A stretch of 5,198 nt of DNA from Methanoculleus sp. (GTDB taxonomy: Archaea > Halobacteriota > Methanomicrobia > Methanomicrobiales > Methanoculleaceae): assembly GCA_023230425.1 (NCBI GenBank), contig JALNXI010000160.1, positions 1-5,198 of the forward strand, written 5' to 3'. The position numbers and the translations under genes are program-made. The notes under the pieces are model-generated. The model saw nothing but the letters and a program-made list of their open reading frames with translations, did not search any database and had not been told where the DNA came from. Below are positions 1 to 4,459 of this stretch, in pieces; positions within the stretch are counted from its first letter, which is position 1; each line of letters starts with the position of its first letter.

Positions 1-90
1 TCCGGCACCAATCTCGTCAGGGATGAACGACAGCCGGAAGAGGGTGGGCGTTACCAGAGCCCGATAACGGAAATTTTCGGTCGGATCCAC
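1..90 (-). CDS. possible 5' end of a divergent gene, cut by the window edge (uncertain)
   Basis: On the minus strand a frame is open from just below a TAA at 102-100 to the left edge of the window. The only usual start codon in it is GTG at 90-88, giving about 30 residues that begin (M)DPTENFRYRALVTPTLFRL and end in FIPDEIGAG. Third positions are mostly G or C, as in the genes of this window, and the composition looks protein-like. No good Shine-Dalgarno sequence precedes the GTG. I do not recognise the family. A plus-strand frame across the same bases, open to the TGA near 163-165, is a weaker alternative because it uses rare-looking codons (repeated CGA, TTA, TCA). If the minus frame is real, the region up to 326 is a divergent promoter region shared with secF. 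Confidence 0.3.
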   Translation of the reverse strand, partial: MDPTENFRYRALVTPTLFRLSFIPDEIGAG

Positions 91-115
91 CGAGATCGAT
101 TATCAGTTCTCTGCT

Positions 116-149
116 GGAGCACTACCGCACACTTCCCCTGCAGTGCTCC
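116..149. repeat. 8-bp inverted repeat, 18-nt spacer
   Basis: GGAGCACT at 116-123 is matched exactly in inverted orientation by AGTGCTCC at 142-149. The arms are perfect but do not extend outward or inward. The repeat sits between the possible divergent gene at the left edge and secF, so it could be a regulator binding site or a hairpin in a leader transcript. An arm this short could also arise by chance. The function is unknown. Confidence 0.4.
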
Positions 150-274
150 TCCCCACCTACCATGAGCGATGGACTGACAGCAGGAGTTTTGAAGCACCCG
201 GGACTTTCGAGTTCGCTCCCTCGCCGGGTGATCACAGGACGCTGCAGCGCCATCCCGAGAAACCCAATTCTCGC

Positions 275-282
275 CTTATATC
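275..282 (+). promoter_or_regulatory. TATA box candidate for the secF-secD operon
   Basis: CTTATATC matches the archaeal box A consensus YTTATATA at seven of eight positions. Archaeal transcription usually starts about 25 bp downstream of the box centre, which would be near 303-306. That leaves a leader of roughly 20-25 nt before the secF ATG at 327. The leader shows no Shine-Dalgarno sequence. A second, weaker T-rich element lies at 293-299 and would give a leaderless transcript instead. Confidence 0.4.
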
Positions 283-326
283 CATGAGCAACCCTTTAAC
301 CTTTCACCATCGTACACTGATACAGC

Positions 327-1181
327 ATGGAATTTGCCAGATATGACATCAACAAATACTCTCCGCGGCAGATGGTAGCGCTGCCCCTCGTTCTTCTCCT
401 CCTTGCCGGGATCCTGCTTGGCTACACCACGCTCGCCACCGGCCTGCCCTTAAAACCGGGCATCGACTTTGTGGGAGGAACGGCGGTCACCGCATTCACC
501 TCTGACAGCAGAGAGACAATAGAAGCGACCTTCTCCGGGTATCCGCTCTTATCGGTGGGCGAGGGGATCGGCGGCGGGAAGTACATCCAGTTCGGCCCCA
601 TGGACGACGCCCGGCACCAGAGCCTCGTTGCGCTCATCAACGAGAAGTATCCCGATGCGAAGGTGGACCAGATCGGCGAGACGTTCGGAAAGACGCTCCA
701 GAGCCAGGCTTTCCTCGCCCTGCTCTTCTCGTTCATCGGGATGTCCATCGTGGTCCTCATAGCGTTCAGGAACCTGGTGGCATCGGGCGCGGTCGTCCTC
801 GCGGCAATATCGGATATCACCGTCGCTGCAGCAGTCATGCAGATCATCGGCATTCCGCTCACCCTCGGGACGACGGCAGCCCTGCTGATGCTGATCGGCT
901 ATTCTGTCGACAGCAACATCCTGCTGACCACGCGTCTCTTAAAACGCAAGGGAAAACTCGAAGAGAAACTCTCCGGAGCATTCAGGACCGGGATCATCAT
1001 GACCACGACGACGCTCTCGGCCGTCACAGTCATGTGGCTCGTCTCCACATTAGGACAGATCCAGATCATCAGCGAGATCGGAGCCGTCCTCATCATCGGG
1101 CTCCTCGCATCCCTGATGAGCACATGGATGCTGAATGCCGGGATTCTCAAGGAATATATCCACCGGAGCGGTAGAAAATGA
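327..1181 (+). CDS. secF: protein-export membrane protein SecF
   Basis: SecF is a subunit of the SecDF complex, which sits in the cytoplasmic membrane beside the SecYEG translocon and promotes release and forward movement of exported proteins. The 284-residue product has the RND-like architecture of the family. Membrane segment 1 is at about residues 18-38, followed by the diagnostic GIDFVGGT motif at 45-52. A short extracytoplasmic domain spans about 53-125. Five further membrane segments lie at about 127-147, 152-174, 178-203, 221-240 and 248-268. The fourth carries GYSVDSN (191-197), whose Asp194 is the conserved acidic residue of this family. The length suits archaeal SecF. The ATG at 327 fits homologues, which begin shortly before an NKYSP-like sequence, although no Shine-Dalgarno is visible. 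The stop overlaps the secD start (ATGA), and the order secF then secD is the typical archaeal one, the reverse of bacterial secD-secF. Confidence 0.95.
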   Translation: MEFARYDINKYSPRQMVALPLVLLLLAGILLGYTTLATGLPLKPGIDFVGGTAVTAFTSDSRETIEATFSGYPLLSVGEGIGGGKYIQFGPMDDARHQSLVALINEKYPDAKVDQIGETFGKTLQSQAFLALLFSFIGMSIVVLIAFRNLVASGAVVLAAISDITVAAAVMQIIGIPLTLGTTAALLMLIGYSVDSNILLTTRLLKRKGKLEEKLSGAFRTGIIMTTTTLSAVTVMWLVSTLGQIQIISEIGAVLIIGLLASLMSTWMLNAGILKEYIHRSGRK

Positions 1182-2638
1182 AGCGCGAAACCATAACCGA
1201 GATTGTCAAGGACTGGCGGGTGGCCATACTCCTTATTCTGGTCATCGGTTCCCTTGCAGGCATCTATCTGACTCCTCCGAGCCTGCAGAAGGGGCTTGAG
1301 GGGAACTTGCAGTTCGGTCTCGACCTTGAGGGCGGTTCCTGGCTGCAGATGGAGTTTCAGTCTGTAATCGTGGCCTATTCGACCGATAAGCCGGTCGGAG
1401 ACCTCATAGACAATCTGCAGAAGAGTCTGGAAGCAGATGTCATCCAGATCGACCAGAACCATCTGGAGATCAGAAAGAGCGTCTCGCGTGCCGATCTCGA
1501 ACCGCTATTCGCGGCATCGGGTGCGAAGATCGTCGGCTACCAGGAAGGCGTTTCCTCCTTCACCGCGGATGAGGTGAAACGGATCCTCAACGATAAGGTG
1601 AACGCCCTCGGGATGCAGGATGCAAGGATCAACCTGCTCACCCCGACGGGAAGCGAGTATCCGCAGTACGTGCGGATAGAACTTGCCGGCGTGGATATGG
1701 AGACAGCGCAGGAGATCGTCGGCAAACAGGGTATGTTCGAGATCCGGATCCAGACAACAGGAAACGAGACCGAGCATGTCCTCTTCGGCGACCAGATCAC
1801 CAGCGTCGGCGTGCCGCAGAGGGACCCCGCGAGACAGACGTGGGGTGTCGGGTTCGCGTTCACCGAGACGGGGGCCCAGGCGTTCCGGGAGGCTGCCCTC
1901 AAGCACGGGGCAGTCGATAACCCGCAAGCCCACCATCTCGTGATGCTCCTCGACAATAAGACCGTCTACAGCGCCCCCCTCGACGGGGACCTTGCGGCAC
2001 AGCTTCGGTCGGCCCCGATCAGGTCGCTCTCGGCCACCACCGGAACCGGCGATGCCGGACTTGAGGATGCGATGACGCTCGAGATCCACCTGCGGGCCGG
2101 CGCCCTGCCGGTGAAGGTGAACGTCGTCGGGTCAGGGACTGTTCCGGCAGCCCTCGGCGAGCAGTTTAAGACGACGGTCGCCATTGCCGGGCTCCTCGCA
2201 CTGATCACCGTAGGGGTCGTCGTCTACTACCGCTACCGCGAGCCGTTGATCGTAATCCCGATGCTCGCCATCAACCTCGCTGAGATCATCATCCTGCTCG
2301 GCATTGCCCGGTTTATCCAGCAACTCGATCTCGCCGCCATCGCCGGCCTGATAGCAGTTATCGGTACCGGCATCGACCAGCTCGTCATCATCACGGATGA
2401 GGTTCTCCACGAAGGGCGTGTCCCATCGCAGAACCTCTACATGAAGCGGTATGGGCGAGCCCTCGGGATCATCGCCGTGTCTGCAGCGACGGTCTTCATT
2501 GCCATGCTCCCGCTGGCGCTGATGGACCTCTCCACCCTCAGAGGCTTTGCTATCATTACCATGCTCGGCGTCCTGATCGGTATCCTGGTCACAAGGCCCG
2601 CGTATGGGAAGATTATCATGGCGATCCTCTCAAAATAA
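1178..2638 (+). CDS. secD: protein-export membrane protein SecD
   Basis: SecD is the larger partner of SecF in the SecDF export factor. The 486-residue product has membrane segment 1 at about 14-32, then FGLDLEGG (46-53), the D1 signature of the family. A large extracytoplasmic domain covers about 54-330 and ends with LRAGALPVKV (305-314), another family hallmark. Five membrane segments follow at about 333-350, 356-378, 384-406, 430-450 and 455-478. Segment four contains GTGIDQL (396-402), and Asp400 corresponds to the conserved aspartate that in bacterial SecDF takes part in proton-driven movement. Translation starts at ATG 1178, overlapping the secF stop by four bases, with GGAG at 1165-1168 nine bases upstream, so expression is probably coupled to secF. 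Length and topology are ordinary for archaea. Long open frames on the opposite strand within the gene are GC-driven shadows. Confidence 0.95.
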   Translation: MKRETITEIVKDWRVAILLILVIGSLAGIYLTPPSLQKGLEGNLQFGLDLEGGSWLQMEFQSVIVAYSTDKPVGDLIDNLQKSLEADVIQIDQNHLEIRKSVSRADLEPLFAASGAKIVGYQEGVSSFTADEVKRILNDKVNALGMQDARINLLTPTGSEYPQYVRIELAGVDMETAQEIVGKQGMFEIRIQTTGNETEHVLFGDQITSVGVPQRDPARQTWGVGFAFTETGAQAFREAALKHGAVDNPQAHHLVMLLDNKTVYSAPLDGDLAAQLRSAPIRSLSATTGTGDAGLEDAMTLEIHLRAGALPVKVNVVGSGTVPAALGEQFKTTVAIAGLLALITVGVVVYYRYREPLIVIPMLAINLAEIIILLGIARFIQQLDLAAIAGLIAVIGTGIDQLVIITDEVLHEGRVPSQNLYMKRYGRALGIIAVSAATVFIAMLPLALMDLSTLRGFAIITMLGVLIGILVTRPAYGKIIMAILSK

Positions 2639-2653
2639 CAACCCTACAACAAC

Positions 2654-2661
2654 CTTTATTG
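2654..2661 (+). promoter_or_regulatory. TATA-like element ahead of thioredoxin
   Basis: CTTTATTG lies 16 bp after the secD stop and is a partial match to archaeal box A. It predicts a transcription start near 2680-2684, inside the right arm of the palindrome at 2662-2690. If correct, the thioredoxin-npdG pair has its own promoter. Alternatively the T-rich stretch helps end the secFD transcript. Confidence 0.35.
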
Positions 2662-2690
2662 CCCCGTTCACACACAATGTGTGAATGGGG
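2662..2690. promoter_or_regulatory. 29-bp hyphenated palindrome, likely operator or hairpin
   Basis: The core is TTCACACA-CAA-TGTGTGAA (2667-2685), with eight perfect base pairs per arm and a 3-nt centre. Outside it, one G/T position (2666 with 2686) is followed by CCCC (2662-2665) facing GGGG (2687-2690). As RNA this is a 13-pair stem counting one G-U pair. It starts immediately after the TATA-like box at 2654-2661 and covers the predicted transcription start, which is where archaeal repressors commonly bind. It could also be a hairpin in a read-through transcript from secD, ending that message or blocking the thioredoxin start. No T-run follows directly. Confidence 0.65.
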
Positions 2691-2699
2691 TACAGCCTT

Positions 2700-2987
2700 A
2701 TGGGAAAACCGATTTTAATGGACTTCTTTGCCGAGTGGTGCGGTCCGTGCCACCAGCAGTCACCGATCATCGATGAGCTCAAAAAGAGAATGGGCGATCT
2801 GGTCGAGATCAAAAAGATCGATGTCGGTGTCGATTCCGAACAGACACGACAGTATGCCGCGAAATACGACATCCAGTTCGTACCCACGCTCGTCATCGAG
2901 AAAGACGGGAAGCTCGTCCAGAAACTGGTGGGCGTCCAGGACCTCAAAAGCCTTGAAAGCATCTTAAAGCCGCTGGTGGGGCAGTGA
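2700..2987 (+). CDS. thioredoxin (short archaeal type)
   Basis: This is a small cytoplasmic dithiol-disulfide oxidoreductase that reduces protein disulfides. The 95-residue product starts almost directly at the first core beta strand (KPILMDFFAEW). It carries the active site WCGPC (Cys14 and Cys17) and the cis-proline loop FVPT (Pro62). The ending IEKDGKLVQKLVGVQ is typical of the last strands and helix. It is shorter than bacterial thioredoxins (about 105-110 residues) because the first strand and helix are missing, as in other archaeal thioredoxins. I chose ATG 2700, with GGGGT at 2687-2691 as a weak ribosome site. An in-frame ATG at 2685 would add MGYSL, but it lies inside the palindrome and has no Shine-Dalgarno; it would suit a nearly leaderless transcript. 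The stop overlaps the npdG start, so translation of the two is likely coupled. Confidence 0.92.
   Translation: MGKPILMDFFAEWCGPCHQQSPIIDELKKRMGDLVEIKKIDVGVDSEQTRQYAAKYDIQFVPTLVIEKDGKLVQKLVGVQDLKSLESILKPLVGQ
2975..2978 (+). promoter_or_regulatory. ribosome binding site for npdG
   Basis: GGTG, within the run GGTGGGG, lies five bases before GTG 2984 and matches the archaeal anti-Shine-Dalgarno end. It supports the GTG start that overlaps the thioredoxin stop. Confidence 0.55.
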
Positions 2988-3634
2988 AGATCGGCATTGT
3001 CGGCGGAACCGGCGATATCGGCGAGGGCATGGCGCTCCGGCTCTCTCCAAGCTACGATGTGATTGTGGGGTCGCGTGAGGAGACAAAGGCGATCGCAACC
3101 TGCGACACCTGCCGGGAGACCCTGCAGGTGCGGGGGCTGGAGTGCAGCCTCATCGGCGTCACCAACCAGAACGCTGTCGACGAGGCGGATATCGTTGTCC
3201 TTGCGATACCGTTCAAACACGTGGCCCCGACGCTGAAAACTCTGACCGGGTTTGAGGATAAGATCGTCGTCAGCCCTGTCAACCCGATCGAGCGAACGAC
3301 CTACTTCTACTACGCCCCCCCGCCGGAGGGCTCCGCGGCGATGATGATCAAGGGGATGCTTCCTCCGAGCGCGACCGTCTGTGCGGCGTTCAACAACGTC
3401 GCCGCAAACAAGTGGCAGATGCTCGATGAGGAACTCGACTACTCCGTCGCCGTCTGTTGCGATGACGACAGTGCAAAACAGAAGGTCATGGACCTCGTCA
3501 ACAGCGTATCGAGCCTCCGCGCCTACGATGCGGGGCCGCTTGCGGCAGCATCCATCGTCGAGAGCGTCACACCCCTCCTCCTCAACATCGCCCGCTTCAA
3601 CAGGATGCGGGACGTCGGCGTCAAATTCGTATAA
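2984..3634 (+). CDS. npdG: F420H2:NADP oxidoreductase (Fno)
   Basis: The enzyme transfers hydride reversibly between reduced coenzyme F420 and NADP+ in the cytoplasm. It supplies NADPH for biosynthesis, or F420H2 during alcohol oxidation in methanogens that use secondary alcohols. The 216-residue product has the usual family length. An N-terminal Rossmann fold opens MKIGIVGGTGDIG, with the glycine-rich loop at residues 7-13. The second strand ends in GSRE (29-32), whose Ser/Arg pair fits recognition of the NADP 2'-phosphate. Further family features are the strand VVLAIPF (71-77), VSPVNP (96-101), the segment MIKGMLPPSATVCAAFNNVAANKW (121-144) and the C-terminal helix near SVTPLLLNIARFN. It starts at GTG 2984, overlapping the thioredoxin stop by four bases, with GGTG upstream. 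A C40-x-x-C43 pair and four other cysteines (54, 133, 158, 159) stand out. Function is assigned with high confidence; preferred direction cannot be read from sequence. Confidence 0.93.
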   Translation: MKIGIVGGTGDIGEGMALRLSPSYDVIVGSREETKAIATCDTCRETLQVRGLECSLIGVTNQNAVDEADIVVLAIPFKHVAPTLKTLTGFEDKIVVSPVNPIERTTYFYYAPPPEGSAAMMIKGMLPPSATVCAAFNNVAANKWQMLDEELDYSVAVCCDDDSAKQKVMDLVNSVSSLRAYDAGPLAAASIVESVTPLLLNIARFNRMRDVGVKFV

Positions 3635-3637
3635 GGT

Positions 3638-3662
3638 CACACTATTTTCCTGGATCCGTGTG
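3638..3662 (+). terminator. possible end of the thioredoxin-npdG transcript
   Basis: Just after the npdG TAA, CACAC (3638-3642) faces GTGTG (3658-3662) around a 15-nt loop holding the T-rich stretch TATTTTCC. Archaeal termination relies mainly on T-rich tracts, so this is a plausible but weak terminator. The arms resemble the outer halves of the palindrome at 2662-2690. Confidence 0.25.
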
Positions 3663-3762
3663 GAGGAGTGAGAGGGGTTGCCCGGCGGCGGAAAACCGCC
3701 CCGGGGAGGCGAGTAGGGGGACGGCGCGTTCACTTCCGCACGGGTTTCAGTTTGCGTCTCCC

Positions 3763-3778
3763 CCGGGCTCGTGCCCGG
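3763..3778. repeat. GC-rich hairpin with TCGT loop
   Basis: CCGGGC-TCGT-GCCCGG is a perfect 6-bp stem with a 4-nt loop and would be stable as RNA. It lies in the gap ahead of the aldolase gene. Its role is unknown; it overlaps one of the four CCCCGGG-type motifs of this gap. Confidence 0.45.
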
Positions 3779-3863
3779 TTTCCCCGGTGCCCGGCAAGGT
3801 TGCTCTTTTCGGGAGGGCACGATGTATCCGGACGCTCATGCCGCCGACATAGCCCCGGGGCAG

Positions 3864-3871
3864 CACATATC
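3864..3871 (+). promoter_or_regulatory. weak TATA-like element ahead of the aldolase
   Basis: CACATATC is a modest match to archaeal box A. It would place a transcription start near 3890-3895 and a leader of about 25 nt containing the GGTG at 3907-3910. It is flanked closely by CCCCGGGG (3853-3860) and CCCCGGGC (3871-3878), which could act as regulator sites around the promoter. Confidence 0.3.
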
Positions 3872-3906
3872 CCCGGGCATGTCAAAGTGTTCTGTAAGGA
3901 AGTCTG

Positions 3907-3910
3907 GGTG
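3907..3910 (+). promoter_or_regulatory. ribosome binding site that decides the aldolase start
   Basis: GGTG sits six bases before ATG 3917. It favours that ATG over the in-frame GTG at 3908, which overlaps the site itself but has AGGA at 3897-3900 seven bases upstream as its own candidate. The choice changes the protein by only three residues. Confidence 0.5.
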
Positions 3911-3916
3911 CAGAAG

Positions 3917-4459
3917 ATGCTGGACCAGGAATTTGAACGGATAGGAAAGCGGCTCTTCCTCGAGGGCCTTGTCGGAGCGAATTTTGGGAACATGAGCGTG
4001 CGCACTGAAGGCGGGTTCTCCATCACCCGGACCGGCGCTTACCTCGACGCCCGGGAGATGCCGGCGTTTGTGCCGGAGACAGGCGATGCCCCGCGTGAGG
4101 CATCAAGCGAGTACCGGGTCCACCGGGAGGTCTACCGGGAGACGCCGCACCATGCGATCGTCCACGCCCACCCGGTCCACGCCGTCGCCGCATCGCTCGA
4201 CGCCGATATCGTCCGGCCGGCCGATAGCGAGGGCGGGATGCTCTGCCCGGAGATCCCGGTTGTTCGCGGAAACCCGGGGACCGACGAGATTGCGCACAAC
4301 GTTGCGGAGGCGCTCCGGGGCGGCCATATCGTCGTCGTCCGCGGTCACGGGACGTTTGCCGCCGGAAAAACGCTCGATGAGGCGTATATCTACACCTCGA
4401 TCGCCGAGTACGCCTGCCGGATCCTCTTCCTATCGGGGCGGCTCAGCAGGGTTCTGTAA
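3917..4459 (+). CDS. class II aldolase/adducin family protein (FucA-like)
   Basis: The 180-residue product belongs to the zinc-dependent class II aldolase/adducin family, which includes L-fuculose-1-phosphate and L-ribulose-5-phosphate enzymes. These split or epimerise phosphorylated sugars in the cytoplasm. All key residues are visible: GNMSVR (24-29) and TRTGAYL (37-43) in the phosphate-binding region, SSEYRVH (63-69) with the catalytic Glu65, HAHP (83-86) giving zinc ligands His83 and His85, and RGHG (142-145) giving the third ligand, His144. It is slightly shorter than E. coli FucA (215 residues), mainly at the C terminus. The start ATG 3917 is backed by GGTG; GTG 3908 is possible. The true substrate cannot be read from sequence. 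In Methanocaldococcus a family member acts on fuculose-1-phosphate to give lactaldehyde. The 3' end overlaps the opposing glycosyltransferase by 30 bp. Confidence 0.87.
   Translation: MLDQEFERIGKRLFLEGLVGANFGNMSVRTEGGFSITRTGAYLDAREMPAFVPETGDAPREASSEYRVHREVYRETPHHAIVHAHPVHAVAASLDADIVRPADSEGGMLCPEIPVVRGNPGTDEIAHNVAEALRGGHIVVVRGHGTFAAGKTLDEAYIYTSIAEYACRILFLSGRLSRVL

Larger units (their letters stand above)
91..326. other. intergenic region upstream of secF
   Basis: No convincing gene lies here. A 67-codon plus frame from GTG 143 runs into the secF start with unnatural composition, no family resemblance and no ribosome binding site, so I treat it as chance. The segment contains an 8-bp perfect inverted repeat at 116-149 and a TATA-like box at 275-282, listed separately. 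No tRNA, rRNA or obvious structured RNA is visible. Confidence 0.6.
3635..3916. other. GC-rich intergenic region between npdG and the aldolase
   Basis: This 282-bp gap has no convincing gene. A frame open from GTG 3668 joins the aldolase in phase, but its 83 extra residues are rich in Arg, Pro and Gly and look like translated noncoding GC-rich DNA. CACAC at 3638-3642 pairs with GTGTG at 3658-3662 around TATTTTCC and may help end the npdG transcript. Small hairpins occur at 3687-3700 (GGCGG-AAAA-CCGCC) and 3763-3778 (CCGGGC-TCGT-GCCCGG). CCCCGGG-type octamers occur at 3699, 3761, 3853 and 3871. No tRNA or known structured RNA is recognised, though a small noncoding RNA cannot be ruled out. Confidence 0.6.

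Noticed and set aside
143..346. 67-codon plus-strand open frame ahead of secF
   Set aside because: It has no ribosome site, an unnatural composition, runs out of frame into secF, and shows no family resemblance.
1505..2089. Long minus-strand open frames inside secD (also 1537-1956 and 2132-2410)
   Set aside because: They lie opposite conserved SecD sequence, show no protein family features, and are expected in high-GC coding DNA.
2630..3820. 396-codon minus-strand open frame opposite thioredoxin and npdG
   Set aside because: The plus strand here encodes two complete, clearly recognisable proteins with family motifs, and the minus product resembles no family. It is a GC-driven shadow.
3721..3880. 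A tRNA or known structured RNA in the GC-rich gap
   Set aside because: No T-loop (GGTTCRA), anticodon arm or acceptor stem can be folded, and no known RNA family is recognised; only short isolated hairpins are present.
3668..3916. An 83-residue N-terminal extension of the aldolase from GTG 3668
   Set aside because: The extension is Arg/Pro-rich with no recognisable domain. The family starts close to the MLDQEFERIGKRLF sequence, and a GGTG site sits correctly before ATG 3917.
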